From assembly GCF_050003625.1 (NCBI RefSeq), contig NC_134397.1, forward strand, positions 70,468,669 to 70,532,668: 64,000 nt of DNA, given 5' to 3'. The first letter of the stretch is position 1. Every line of letters starts with the position of its first letter. This document shows positions 46,068 to 59,254 of the stretch, piece by piece. The translations under genes were made by a program, and so were the position numbers. The notes under the pieces were generated by a model. That model saw only the letters and a list, made by a program, of their open reading frames with translations, made no database searches and had not been told where the DNA came from. Origin of the DNA: Haematobia irritans (lineage: Eukaryota; Arthropoda; Insecta; Diptera; Muscidae).

Positions 46068-47869
46068 AAACGCATATTTGTCTCAAAATCCTTAAGGGAA
46101 GGCCAAAATCTTTGGGTCAAAGTAAACTTTTTTTGAGTGCATAAACTCGTCGAATTAAATGATAAATTAACCTATTAACTCATCAAGTTAAGAATAAATT
46201 AAACTCAGTTCTACAGAATTTTCTTACCCATTTTTAAGTCGGTGTGACAACAATGAAGCCGCCCCTAGACAATACGGCTTCATAGAAAAGTTTATCGATT
46301 GTTGGTATAGGACAAAAACTTTTTATCAGAGAAATGCTAAGCAATATTCGATTTCGTATTTTAAGGACAAGCATTCTTTGTTCTCATTGCAATATTTCTT
46401 TCAGTGCATAAGTTAATAGATTCAACATGGCATTATGGTAATCTCTTATTGTACAGATAAATGCTCTTGAGATACGAAGACTTTCTTTAACTCGATTGTG
46501 ATTCTGATTTAATTTTCTTAGCGGTATACGATAATTGAATCGGGTAAATTTTATAAGTGCAAACAAGGGCTTTTTGATGTCATTGGCTTTGGAAACTCCA
46601 AAGAGTTATCACTAAATACTTATCGAAACAAACAATTACAAATAAAAAATATATTTATAACTTATTTGAATATTATACTCCACATATTTATTTATAAAGA
46701 AAATATAAAAGTCAACAAGCCATCTCGAACATCTACATTTTACATATTCCTTCATGTTGGAATTTTAGAAATTTAAGTTCCAAACATATAGTTTTCATAC
46801 CGAATCATATGAAAAACGGTCTTTTTCATCCGTGAACCTTTATATAGCTCCAAAAAATTTGAAGAATTTGAGATGGCATCTAAATTTTTCGTCTACAAAT
46901 GGTGAAGGGTACGATATAGTCGTCCCCATCCGACCTCAGAATTTCCTTACTTGTTCAAATATGATTTATTTTAGAGTTTTTATATACGAATTAAGCCGCC
47001 AGTTTGGAAATGTTTTAATATTTAAGTTGATGATTTTATCTACTAAATTTAATAAATATTTTTCATGACCATAACATTTACCAAAAAATTACAACTGCAC
47101 TGAGTTGAAATTTTTGTCCAGCGCTTAAGAAAAATGTGAGACTAATTTAGATATGAATTTTATTGCAACAAAACAAAAACACAAAAGCACAACCCACGAT
47201 TTTAGTTCAATATTTTTTCACTCCAACCAAACAAAAAAAAACTACTAAAGATCGACTCTTAAAAACACCTAAAAAATACTAATGTCCAATTGAACCACCC
47301 AAATAGTTTTTCATATAAAAATATATTGTATCTGTTTTCATACTGTCCACTAAAAATCATTTAAAATAAATCAACTTTAAACTCTTTGTGTGGTGTTTTG
47401 TGGGGTCCATGCTAGCCCATGTTTATTAGCTGTCCTACCTGTGTACAACCGTTGAATAAGTCGACCATTTTATGATTTAATACAAGCCAGAATCAGTTAA
47501 AAACTTCAAATAATAAAAAACGCTAAGCTATCGTAATTGTACACTCAAGCAATTAAGTCAATGGTAAGAAAGAAATTTCCATAAAAATTAAATATGGAAG
47601 AGTTGAAGCAGCCAATGGGATGTTGGAATTGTGGGCAGAGAGTTTTTTAAATCCATTGTCATCATATAGTCAAATCTTATTTGATTAATTATTATTTTTC
47701 TTGAATCTCTCTCAAATTCAAATGCAAATTGAATTAAACTTCAACTGAGTACTAGATAGTATCAATTAAAACATTGGTTTAATTTTGTGATCAAAATCAA
47801 AACTTAAGTGAAATAAATTTTTTTTGAGGAATTCTCATATCGATTAGTTGCTAAGTGATCTCATTCAAT
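46068..47869. other. AT-rich DNA with repeat relics, no gene recognised
   Basis: 46083-46407 is a decayed family D-like MITE (ccttaagggaaggccaaaat at one end, cgtattttaaggacaagc and tttctttcagtgca at the other). 46810-46956 is a family B 5' end on the minus strand (gatatagtcgtccccatccg, acttgttc). 46957-47869 shows nothing recognisable. Confidence 0.45.
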
Positions 47870-47965
47870 TTTACACCCTAAACCACATAGTGGTCAGGGT
47901 ATAGTAACTTTGATCTGCAAAAAAAAAATTCCTACCAGAATTATACATTATGGACACCATAGAAA
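47870..47965 (-). mobile_element. Family C 3' end fragment
   Basis: The family C stem-loop (accctaaaccacatagtgg, tcagggtata) and about 60 following bases, then a break. From 47966 to 48172 a piece of an AATT-rich family E MITE follows (aatattttcaatcaaaaagt, aactcggaagactacgtcag). Confidence 0.7.
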
Positions 47966-48173
47966 AACACTACAACCAAAATATTTTCAATCAAAAAGTT
48001 GACTGAAGTTGAAAATTTTTTCAAATAAAAAAATTAATTGATACAATTATCTTTATAATCAAGATAGAAACATTAAATTAATTAAATCAATCACTGAACA
48101 TTTTTAAATTTTTAATAAAAAAAAATAGTTGATTAATTTTTTTAATCAAACTCGGAAGACTACGTCAGTTAAA

Positions 48174-48527
48174 AATAAGCATATACGGCCGTAAGTTCGG
48201 CCAGGCCGAATATTATGTACCCTCAACCATGGATTGCGTAGAAACTTCTACTAAAGGTTGTAATCTACAATCGAATTACTTGGGTTCTGGTAATACTTAC
48301 CGATGGCAAGGTATCTTAAAACTTCATTACATCGTCTTCTAAATTGTAAGTTAGTCCATAAGTGGTATATATTAAACAAAAACAGATTAAATACGTATAT
48401 AATTCAGTTCTAGTCCGGTATATATAGGGAAGTCTACAAATAATTACGAACCGACATGAACTTTTGAACCGATATGAACCAATTTTTGTGTGATTGGGAA
48501 TAGGTTTATCTGGGCGCTATATATACT
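48174..48527 (+). mobile_element. Family A 5' end fragment
   Basis: Starts aataagcatatacggccgta with the TTCGGCC-A-GGCCGAA palindrome and continues to cgaaccgacatgaac and tttatctgggcgctatatat. No arrays or 3' end. A 100-base piece of family D (actgaaaaaaatattgttgt to tctctgatataaac) follows at 48528-48626. Confidence 0.7.
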
Positions 48528-48626
48528 GAAAAAAATATTGTTGTGAGACCAAAGATTTCATGTCCTTAAAATACGAATACGTTTTTTGCTTAGCATAGAA
48601 GTCGCATTTCTCTGATATAAACTTTC

Positions 48627-49750
48627 TATACCCTAAACCACATAGTGGTCAGGGTATAATAAGTTTGATCTGCCAAAAAATGTGCTTACCAGAAATATTG
48701 ATTTTAGACCCCATAAAATATATACCGATCGACTCAGAATCACCTCCTGAGTTGATCTAGCGCTTGGTGTCCGTCCGTCCGTCTGTCCATGTATTTGTTG
48801 TTCACTGGATTCCAGTCGCAATTATTAACCGATTTTGATGAAATTTGGTACAGGGAGTTTTTTCGGCACAAGGACGAACGCTATTGAATTTGGAAGAAAT
48901 CGGATCAAATTTAGATATGGCTCCCATATATATGTATCGCCCGATTTCGACAATTGGGGTTACGTTGCGCTCTTTTACAAACGGATCGTCACCAAATTTG
49001 GCAAAAAATAATCTTTTTTGTAGCCCTTCAAATCTGCAAAATTTCATCCAAATCGGTTCAGATTTAGCTACAGCTCCCATATATATGCATCGCCCGATTT
49101 TCCCAAATTAGGTCATAAAACCCTTATTTATCAACCGATCTTATTCAAAGTTGGCTAAATGTAATCTTCTATAGCAGTAACTATATGTGCAAAAAATCAT
49201 CGAAATCGGTTCAGATTTAGCTATAGCTCACATATATATGTACCGCCCGATTTTTCTAAATTTGCCCATAAAACCCTTATTTATCAACCGATCTTACTCA
49301 AAGTTGGCTAAATGTAATCTTTTATAGCACTAACGATATGTGCACAAAATTGTCGAAATCAGTTCAGATTGAGATATAGCTCCCATATATATGTATAGCC
49401 CGATTTTCCCAAATTTGGCCATAGAACCCTTATTTATTATCCGATCTTACTCAAAGTTGGCTAGATCCAGTCCTCTATAGTATTAGCGGTATGTGCAAAA
49501 TTCCATCGAAATCGGTTCAGGTGTAGATATAGCTCCCATATATGTATCGCCGGATTTTGAAAAATTTGCCCCTAATAACCTTATGTTTGACCATACAGGC
49601 CTCATCTTACTCAAATATTGCACAAGGTAACCTTTTGTGGTATTAATCAAACCCGCAAAATATTATGCAAATTGGTTTAGATTTACATATAGCTTCCATA
49701 TATAACATATCCATAGCCCGATTTTCCCAAATTTGGCCATAATACTCTTA
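48627..49750 (-). mobile_element. Family C element, 3' part, cut by a Tc1/mariner element
   Basis: Same as 35198-36000 with few differences: stem-loop, accccataaaatatataccg, (GTCC)3, then about five units of 'agatatagctcccatatata'. It stops at gccataatactctTA, where the transposon begins. The homologous spot in the other copy reads gccatagtactcttatttat. The missing 5' part does not resume on the other side of the transposon. Confidence 0.75.
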
Positions 49751-50895
49751 AAGGGTGATAAATTTGGTAAAGGGAAAACGCGTGTAAATCGGTGAAATCG
49801 TTTATTTAAAAAATCAAATTAAATTTCTTTTTCAAGTTAGTATAAAATTCAGGAAAAATATGCAGTTAGGCTTTCGCTTTTCCAAATCCGAATTGCCCGG
49901 CCTCACGCTTGACACCTGCCATCAGATTTTGTACAGCCACCTTGTCCACCTTCTTCGCCGCAGAAAGCCAGTTTGCCTTGAACTGCTGCTCGTCCTTAGC
50001 AGTTTTTTGGTCTTCTTTAGGTTCCGCTTGACAATAGCCCAGTATTTCTCAATTGGTCGGAGCTCTGGCGTGTTGGGAGGGTTCTTGTCATTGGGAACCA
50101 CCTGCACGTTGTTGGCGGCGTACCACTCCATGGCCTTTTTACCGTAATGGTCAGATGCCAAATCCGGCCAAAACAGTACGGAACAACAGCTATGAAAATG
50201 TTGCTTTTCAAGCCACAGGTACAGATGGCTTGCCAAACCAGATATTTCTTTGCGAACTTTGACAGTTTTATGTGCTTGAAAATATCTGCTACCTTTCCCC
50301 TTCCTTTTGCCGTATAAAACTCCTGTCCCGGAAACTGCTTGTAGTCGGCTTTGACGTAGGTTTCGTCGTCCATTACCACGCAGTCAAACTTCGTCAGCAT
50401 CGTCGTGTACAGCCTCCGGGATCGCGCTTTGGCCGTCGTATTTTGTTTATCATCGCGATTTGGAGTCACTACCTTCTTGTAAGTCGATAGTCCGGCTTGC
50501 GGCATCTCGGAGAGAGAGGTTAGGGTTTCGCTTGAAACTACCGGCAACTCTCTTTGTCGTCACAGCGGCTTCCGGTTTTCGATTTCCCCCCGATCCAGAC
50601 TTCCTGGCTGTCGACAAACGTTCCCCAAACACTTTAATTACATTTGTAATGGTTGATTTGGCAACTTTTAGCGATTTTGCCAGCTTTGCGTGCGAGTAGC
50701 TCGGATTTTCGCGATGCGCGAGCAAAATTTTGATACGCTGCTCTTCTTGCTTGGACGGCATTTTGACAACTGAAGAGTGAATTCCAAAATCAAAATAGGA
50801 GCAACATTCTACACACACACCTTCAAAATGAGGGGTGTTCAGGTTTTTTAAATGCAAATTGAAAGAAATACGTCAAGTTTATATTGACCAAATTA
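49751..50895 (-). mobile_element. DD37E Tc1/mariner element, copy 1, 5' end truncated
   Basis: The 3' terminal repeat at 49751 reads AAGGGTGAT next to TA but lacks about 10 bases (cggtcaaa...) compared with the intact copy at 61640-62857. The other end stops inside the terminal repeat at cgtcaagtttatattgacca-aatt and runs straight into a family A 153-bp unit. So the right end was lost together with the original flank. Confidence 0.85.
49866..50761 (-). pseudogene. Tc1/mariner (DD37E) transposase, broken, copy 1
   Basis: In intact relatives this enzyme excises and inserts the element at TA. The ATG (50759-50761) is kept: MPSKQEEQRIKILLAHR, then a helix-turn-helix-like region (SYSHAKLAKSLKVAKSTITN) and a basic linker. 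A roughly 46-base loss after LSLRDAA shifts the frame. The first catalytic Asp (VVMDDETYVKADY, near 50360-50380) is in the second frame. A further loss of about 75 bases after NIFIAV shifts it again. The second Asp and the Glu sit in the third frame: WPDLAS...LRPIEKYWAIVKR, with 37 residues between Asp and Glu, which is the DD37E spacing. Original stop at 49866-49868. Inactive. Confidence 0.88.
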
Positions 50896-51829
50896 ATTTC
50901 ATCCGATCCGGCTGAAATTTGGTACATGGTGTTAGTATATATTCTCTAACAACCATGCAAAAATTGGTTCACATCGGTCCATAATTATATATAGCCCCCA
51001 TATAAACCGATCCCCCGATTTGGCTTGCGGAGCCTCTAAGAGAAGCGAATTTCATCCGATCCGGCTGAAATTTGGTACATGGTGTAAGTATATGGTCTCT
51101 AACAACCATGCAAAAATTGGTTCACATCGGTCCATAATTATATATAGCCCCCATATAAACCGATCCCCCGATTTGACCCCCGGAGCCTCTAAGAGAAGCA
51201 AATTTCATCCGATCCGGCTGAAATTTGGTACATGGTGTTAGTATATGGTCTCTAACAACCATGCAAAAATTGGTCCACATCGGCCCATAATTATATATAG
51301 CCCCATATAAACCGATCACCAGATTTGACCTCCGGAGCCTCTTGGAAGACCAAAATTTATCTGATTCAGTTGAAATTTGGTACGTGATGTTAATATATGG
51401 CCTTAAACACTCGTGCAAAAATTGGTCGATATCGGTCCATAATTATATAGGCCCCATATAAACCGATCCCCAGATTTGACCTCCGGAGCACCTTGGAAGA
51501 GCAAAATTCTTCCCGTTCGGTTGAAATTTGGTACGTGATGTTAGTATATGGTATCCAACAACCATGCAGGAATTGGTTCCTATCAGTCCATAATAATATA
51601 TAGCTCCCATATAAACCGATCCCCAGATTTGACCTCCGGTGCCTTTTGGAGAAGCAAAATTCATCCGATCTGGTTGAAATTTGGTACGTGGTGGTAGTAT
51701 ATGATATTTAACAACCATGTGAATTGAAATTTGTGGATGACAGTCTTTCGTAGAAGTTTCTACGCAATCCATGGTGGAGGGTACATAAGATTCGGCCTGG
51801 CCGAACTTACGGCCGTATATACTTCTTGT
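50896..51829 (-). mobile_element. Family A element, 5' half
   Basis: Five to six 153-bp units, then a short 5' module (gtagaagtttctacgcaatc, catggtggagggtacataag, gccgtatatacttcttg). No 29-bp array. The 3' module is missing; the array is joined directly to the truncated transposon at 50895. Two neighbouring units around 50985-51260 are almost identical. Compare 38743-39300 for a close relative. Confidence 0.78.
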
Positions 51830-52085
51830 TTTGTAAAATTTGTTTAAATTTAACGAAAAATATTGTAGGGAAAATTGTTTGGGAATGTATGGGAAAGTAG
51901 GGAACTGTAGTCAGATTGAGACAAAGCACCCATAAACATGTACCCCTTAATTTTCTGCGCAACTGCGGTTTATCTCCCAGACCTATATCAATGTTACCCC
52001 ACAAATGCTTATGATTACCAATTCAGTAAGGGTGGTTTAGGGTATGATATATTTGGCCCCGCCCGACTTTCTACTTTACTTAGTT
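51830..52085 (-). mobile_element. Family C 5' end fragment
   Basis: Matches 36720-37053 (tttaacgaaaaatattgtag, caaagcacccataaacatgt, ccccacaaatgcttatgatt) and ends in the family C 5' end (ggccccgcccgactttctac, tttacttag). About 60 bases present in the other copy near 36815-36870 are absent. Confidence 0.7.
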
Positions 52086-53560
52086 TTTTTAGTTCATTCA
52101 ACTAAGTTACGCAAAAAATTATTACAGTAAAGGAAACTTTCTCCAAAAATAATAATTCCATGAGCTAATATAAAGTTATTTATTTATTATTTATTACAAT
52201 TCTAAAAACTATAATAAGCATTAAAGCACTAGCTACAAGGGCTATCGGCTTAATATAAAGTTAAATTGGCTTTAGTGAAATAGAGCCCTCACTTTTTTTT
52301 TGTTAATGAAATGATAGTGCAATTTCAAGATGATTGTTAATGCATTATATTGTGAGGGATACAGGACCCAAATATAATACAGCACCAGATATAATACTGT
52401 GCTTTGTTTGTCATTTTGAAGTAATTTCAATCACCAATAAACCCCAAATAATACAGATCTTAATGGTTCCTTATTATTTCGTTATTATATACTTAAATTT
52501 CCTCTATACTTTATACTTTAAAAAATATTAATCGTCGGGTGTATGACATACACTGCATATTTAGCAACATATTCAAAGGCCAAGATTTTCATACATATAT
52601 TGCCACATTTTGGTCAAAGTTTATTTCAGCATGCATTTGATTCGATTCGGTTTTGTTTCCTGTTCACTTAAGCAACCAACGAATAGTGTAGTGGTACGGT
52701 AATAAAAGACGAAAAATGACGACAAGAGCCTGAAAACAAAAAAAATACAAAACATATACAGAAAAAACATATTACATGATAATATTTTAATTTTAAGCAA
52801 TGAATAAAAAAAATATTTTATATGAGATCTATAAGTATAGCCTTTATTATGTGCACCGACTGCACTATGTCTAAACATTGGCTTAATTTTTAGGAGGCGA
52901 CTGCTGTAGCTTTGATTTTGGCTACAGTCAAAAATTTTTGTAGTAGTCGAGCACTTTTGTAAATAGGTTTTAAATTATTACAAAACGTGCCGTTACAAAT
53001 CTTAATCATGAATTGAATTTGAAAAATGCAACATAATTTTCATGCTACACAGAAAATTAGTTTTAAAATCCATTTTGGTTGCAGTAGTGTACGTGTGTAT
53101 GTGCATATGGGTAAATAGACCATGCATGTGACATTTCGGAGTAGATTATAGATTTTTTTATAAATCTTAAGTTACTCTAGTTAAAAATTATCGCTAAATT
53201 GTTGAGGCTTTACCAAGGGCACAATGCGCAATGACCAAGGATTAAAAGGTATAATCCTGACAGTAACTAATACGAAGAAGATTATAGAAATGTCCATATA
53301 TTAAGGCAATTTATACTCTCCAATATAAGATACAGGGTATAGTAACAATTTCATTATAGATTGTCATTAAATCTATGACGGTTTGATGCCGACAGTCCAT
53401 TTGTAAATAAGACAATCTACCATCATCGAAATATCAAAATTTTGTCTACTTGGATCCAAAGATTTTAATCTTCCCTTAAGGACTTTGGTCATTTGGCCAA
53501 AGATGCAGCTTCTCCACAATATAGAGGCAGATTAAATCACTATATAAGAAAATACAGTTC
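52086..53560. other. AT-rich DNA, one MITE relic, no gene recognised
   Basis: 52092-52305 belongs to the relic family seen at 863-1010 and 20025-20155, here with a small insertion (atttattatttattacaatt). 53440-53520 has family D-like words (ttggatccaaagattttaat, cccttaaggactttgg). The remainder is unassigned. Confidence 0.4.
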
Positions 53561-53900
53561 TTAATCAGTTTATATAGAGGACTATATTAATAATTATGAA
53601 CCTATATGAACTAAGTTTCGCAAGGTAATTGGAGGGTCAAATTTAAAACGGATCGGATGATATATGTTTCTACAAGAGATTTCAAAACTAAATGTGAGGA
53701 TCGGTTTATATGTATAATTATGAACCGATATGTACCAAGAAATCATATACTGACATCACATACAGAATTTCAACAGTATCCGATGAAATTTGCAGCTCCA
53801 GGAAGCGCAGGAAATCGAATCTAGGGATTGGTTTATAAGGGGGCTATATAAAATTATGGACCTATACCGACATATTTTCGCATGGTTGAAAATTGAACCC
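53561..53900 (+). mobile_element. Degraded family A array
   Basis: About two and a half 153-bp units with many changes (atatagaggactatattaat, aaacggatcggatgatatat, aggatcggtttatatgtata, gtatccgatgaaatttgcag). An old copy; no ends. Confidence 0.65.
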
Positions 53901-54365
53901 TATATGGCGCTAACGCTAATTTAATTCTATTTTAGTTCATGGAACTATTATGGTTTGAGAAAGTTTTGTTGACTTTAATATTTTGTATATACGTTATTAA
54001 ATGAACTAAAAAGAGGGAAAAATTAAAAAATTAAAACAAAATTAATTTAGAATTAGATTTTTGTCCCAAATACATACATTTAAATTTGATTCGACGTGGA
54101 CAAAATTTGTTAGACTTATACAAAATCTATCGATTTAAAATTTGAGTCGGCTAATGCTCTGGGGTGGAACGCAATGTTAGTAAAACAATATGGGAAGCAT
54201 TTAAATCTGAAGCAATTTTTAGGCAACTTCGCAAAAATGTATTTTGGTATACTGGCCATTTTTGCCGAAATCAGAAAAACATACATATGGGAGTCATATC
54301 TAAATCTGAACCGATTACAACCAAATTTGGCATACATAGTTACAATGTTAAGTCTATTCCCTCTA

Positions 54366-55495
54366 CACTGAAAAAAATATTGTCGTGAGGTCAAAGATTT
54401 CATGTCTTTAAAATACGAATGCAAATTTTTTTTCGCGATTTGGAGTCACTACCTTCTTGTAAGTCGATAGTCCGGCTCGGTTTTTGGCTCGATGCACGGT
54501 TATACACCCAGCTTATTTGCGGCATCTCGGAGAGAGAGGTAGGGTTTCGCTTGAAACTACCGGCAACTCTCTTTGTCGTCTCAGCGGCTTCCGGGTTTCG
54601 ATTTCCCCCCGATCCAGACTTCCTGGCTGTCGACAAACGTTCTCCAAACACTTCAATTACATTTTTAATGGTTGATTTGGCAACTTTTAGCGATTTTGCC
54701 AGCTTTGCGTGCGAGTAGCTCGGATTTTCGCGATGCGCGAGCAAAATTTTGATACGCTGCTCTACTTGCTTGGACGGCATTTTGACAACTGAAGAGTGAA
54801 TTCCAAAATCAAAATAGGAGCAACATTCTACACACACACCTTCAAAATGAGGGGTGTTCAGGTGTTTTAAATGCAAAATTGAAAGAAATACGTCAAGTTT
54901 ATATTGACCAAATTTTGACCGTATCAACCTTTAGTATAAAGTTTTTTTCCTTGACCAAAGGTCGATAAACTTTTCAATGAAGTCGTATTGTCCTTATAAT
55001 TAAGTGATTTGATTTAAAAATGGATATCATAACATGAAAGAAAAAATGTTTGGGCTAAGGTCAACTTGACTTTAATAATTTAGAAAAAAACTTTAAATTT
55101 AATGAAATTGTCTTTAAATTTGTTGTCTTTTTGCATCTTGACTACAAAGCAAAAAATCGTTTAAATATAGGACATGTTTTTCAACACTTTATTTTAAAGA
55201 CGTTTTTTACTTGAAACACAGCATAATTTCTACTGAAAGTCAAGTCTTAGTTTGGAAAATAAAGTTGTCGTTAAATTGTTTTTAAAGGACTTTGATAGCA
55301 TATGAAGAAAAAAACGGAAAAACGAAAAATTAAAATTTGCTTCCTAGAAGCAAGTACACAAAACCAGATTTTAAAAGAGAATTGTGTCTTAAAAGTATAC
55401 TTACTTGTATTCTCCGCTTCTTTGGCTCGGAATCAATACCAATTTTTTTAAAGTAAAGACAAAATCTTTGGAACCGGGTATGCTTTTTTTCAGTG
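54366..55495 (+). mobile_element. Family D MITE carrying a Tc1/mariner remnant
   Basis: Ends CACTGAAAAAAATATTGTCG and GGTATGCTTTTTTTCAGTG with TA outside both. After gcaaatttt (54430) the element is interrupted by the DD37E remnant and resumes at TAGTATAAAGTTTTTTTCCTTG. In the uninterrupted copy at 18536 about 30 bases lie between these points, so the insertion lost its left part and some host sequence. Confidence 0.82.
54434..54931 (-). mobile_element. DD37E Tc1/mariner element, copy 2, 5' third only
   Basis: The terminal repeat at 54931 reads AAGGTTGATACGGTCAAAAT (one change from the intact AAGGGTGAT), next to TA. The other end breaks off at aatcgcg in the coding region. Minus-strand coding sequence starts at ATG 54778-54780 (MPSKQVEQRIKILLAHR...) and keeps the helix-turn-helix-like region. 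A 1-base loss shifts the frame at KRNPTSLSEMP. The whole catalytic core is absent. Confidence 0.85.
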
Positions 55496-55546
55496 TACAA
55501 AATTAAAGAAAATTAGGTCAAAACTCTGGCTTCTGGCATATCGGGA

Positions 55547-55957
<411 letters not shown>

Positions 55958-56426
55958 GAGCTATATCTAAGTCTGAACCGATTTCAACCAAATTCGGCAG
56001 GCAGAGCTCTAGAATCTAAATTCTACTACCTGTACAAAATTTCACGTAAATCGGATGAAAAATTTGACCTCTGTGGTCATATGAGTGTATATCGGACGAA
56101 AGATATAAATGTGCGCTACATCTAAATCTGAACTGATTTGGCACACTTTACGACGCTATCGATTGCACTCCTTGTGCAAAATTGAAAGTAAATCAGGCTG
56201 AAATTCTGGCTTCTGGGCCATCTTGGTAGACATCGGATGAAAGATATATATGGAAGCTATATCTACAACTGGACCGATTTCAATAGGGTATTCTGACCCA
56301 AAACACTTATGCTAAAATTGCGACCAGACTTTGAAAATGTGGTTCACAGACACAAGGTCAGAAGGAAGAACGGACAGAGGGACATGGCTAGATGAGCTCT
56401 AGGGCCGGGCCTGAACAATATTGTCA

Positions 56427-56913
56427 CACAGAAAAAAAAGTAAACTACATTATGGGAAAAATGAACTATCTCGTGAGTAAATTGAACTAAATTGTATTCC
56501 AAATGTTGAGATTCATTAAACTAACGAAAATTTTCCGATATTTTTGGATCTTTAATTACCATTTACGAAATCCATTTTCCTCGAAAAGAAAAAATGAACT
56601 AGCAATAAAGAAACAATCTTAAGCGCCAGATCATTCCCATTTTAACCACGCTGTAGTTCATTCTTACTATTTTTGAGAAGTGTACGAGAAAACTTATTCT
56701 GTTTTAGTTAGAATTGAACTAATTTGTATGCGATTAAAATTTTACTGCCATTTAGTTCATAAAATTTTTGACACATACTTGGAATAAAGAAAAAACATTG
56801 ACTGGGGAACATTTCTTACAAAATTTTAAAAATGAACTAAAACAAAATAAAATGTTTGCAATAAATATTAGTTCATTTTAGCATCAGTTTTACAACAGAC
56901 TTTTTTTTCTGTG
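56427..56913. mobile_element. MITE K with CACAG ends
   Basis: Ends CACAGAAAAAAAAGTAAAC and CAGACTTTTTTTTCTGTG, perfect inverted repeats for 15 bases. CA lies on both sides, as for the family E MITE at 3281. The interior has repeated atgaacta/tagttcat words in both orientations. No coding capacity. Confidence 0.7.
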
Positions 56914-57000
56914 CATATGTCTATCTCATTTCCTTCTAGGTGTTGCAAACATATGCAACTCATCATGCCCTGTTCCACAGTGTTGCTCAGGGTATAAAAA

Positions 57001-57367
57001 CGTTTTAAACATATTTTGTTTGAGACATAAATTGCTTATGAACATTATATGCTTGCACTTAAAAATAATATGCTAAAAAGTTGAGTTCCAAACATATGAA
57101 AAACGGTCTTTTTCGTCCCTGCAGGAGACCCAGTTTTTCGATATACTTTTCGATGAATTCGTTTTGTCCTTATAATTAAGTGATTCGACTTAAAATTAGG
57201 TGTCCTAACGTGAAAGAAAATTTCGTTTGACTAAGGTCAACTTGAACCTTATAATTCTGAATAATTTTACAAAATTAATGAAATCGAGCTGATGGCCTTA
57301 GCAGCCAATGCTACTTTTCCCTTTTTTATCATACATTTACTGTATGATTAAAATAAACAATAAATAA
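57001..57367 (+). other. Family D fragment and unassigned DNA
   Basis: 57120-57290 matches the middle of family D (gaattcgttttgtccttata, gtgattcgacttaaaattag, gactaaggtcaacttgaacc). The rest shows nothing recognisable. Confidence 0.5.
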
Positions 57368-59254
57368 AACAAGTATATACGGCCGTAAGTTCGGCCAGGC
57401 CGAAGCTTATGTACCCTCCATCACGGATTGCGTAGAAACTTCTTCTAAACACTGCCATCCATAATCGAATTACATAAGTTGCGGTAACGTTTGCCGATGG
57501 CAAGGTATCTTAAAACCTCCTAACACCATCTTCTAAATTGTATGTCCATACGTGGTATATATTAAATCAAAAAAGATCGATCCAATACGTATATAATTCA
57601 GTTTGACAAAGTAGACATAAAATTTTGACAAAATTTTCTACAGAAAGAAAATATTAAAAAATTTTCTATGGAAATAAAATTTTCACAAAATTTTCTATAG
57701 AAATAAAAATTTTGACAACATTTTCTATAGAAAGAAAATTTTGACAAAAATTTCTACAGAAATAAAATTTTAACAAAATTTTCTATAGAAATAAACTTTT
57801 GACAAAATTTTCTATAGAAATAAAATCTTGGTCGATTATTTTTGGCTCTAGTGGCAACCATGATTATGAACCGAATAAAATTTGAACAAAATTTTCTATA
57901 GCAATAAAATTTTGACAAAATTTTCTATAGAAATAAAATTTTGACAATGATGAAAATTTTATTATGAACCGAATAAAATTTTAACAAAATTTTCTCTAGA
58001 AATAAAATTTTGACAACATTTTCTATAGAAATAAAATTTTGGTAGATTATTCTTGGCTCTAGTGGCAACCATGATTATGAACCGATATGGACCAATTTTT
58101 GTGTGATTGGACCAATTTTGGTATGGTTGTTAGCGACCATATACTAACACCACGTTCCTACTTTGAACCGGATCGGATGAATTTTGCTCCTCCAAGAGGC
58201 TCCGGAGGTCAAATCTGGAGAACGTTTTATATGGGGGCTATATATAATTATGGACCGATATGGACCATGTTCCAAATTACAACCGGATTGGATGAAATTT
58301 GCTTCTCTTGGAGACTTCGCAAGCCAAATCTGGGGATCGGTTTATATGGGGGCTATATATAATTATGAACCGATGTGGACCAATTTTTGCACGGTTGCTA
58401 GAGACCATATACCAATATCATGTACCAAATTTCAGGCGGATCGGATAAAATTTGCTTCTCTTTGAGGCTCCGCAAGCCAAATCTGGGGATCGGTTTATAT
58501 GGGGGCTATATATAATTATGAACCGATGTGGACCAATTTTTGCACGGTTGTTAGAGACCATATACCAATATCATGTACCAAATTTCAGGCGGATCGGATA
58601 AAATTTGCTTCTCTTTGAGGCTCCGCAACCCAAATCTGGGGATCGGTTTATATGGGCGCTATATATAATTATGGACCGATGTGGACCAATTTTTGCACGA
58701 TTGTTAGAGACCATATACCAACGCCACGTACCAAATTTCAGCCGGATCGGATGAAATTTGCTTCTCTTTTAGGCTCCGCAAGCCAAATCTGGGGATCGGT
58801 TTATATGGGGGCTATATATAACTATGAACCGATGTGAACCAATTTTTGCATGGTTGTTAGAGACCATATACCAACACCACATACCAAATTTCAGCCGAAT
58901 CGGATGAAATATGCTTCTTTTAGAGGCTCCACAAGCCAAATCTGAGGGTCCCTTTATATGGGGGCTATACGTAAAAGTAGACCGATATGGCCCATTTTCA
59001 ATACCATCCGACCTACACCAATAACAACTACTTGTGCCAAGTTTCAAGTCGATAGCTTGTTTCGTTCGGAAGTTAGCGTGATTTCAACAGACGGACGGAC
59101 GGACGGACGGACGGACGGACATGCTCAGATCGACTCAGAATTTCACCACGACCCAGAATATATATACTTTATGGGGTCTTAGAGCAATATTTCGATGTGT
59201 TACAAACGGAATGACAAAGTTAATATACCCCCATCCTATGATGGAGGGTATAAA
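57368..59254 (+). mobile_element. Family A element, complete
   Basis: 5' AACAAGTATATACGGCCGTA with the palindrome, subterminal TACCCTCCATCACGG (mutated), a 29-bp array in two blocks (57620-57830 and 57885-58040) separated by a duplicated linker (tggctctagtggcaaccatg), five 153-bp units (58150-58960) and a 3' module with a (GGAC) run of about seven (59094-59122). In mirror image its two-block array matches 12350-12785. Two 153-bp units (58330-58640) are nearly identical. Confidence 0.85.

Noticed and set aside
50053..50490. Plus-strand frames opposite the transposase
   Set aside because: Shadows of the DD37E transposase coding strand, which has unusual GC content for this window.
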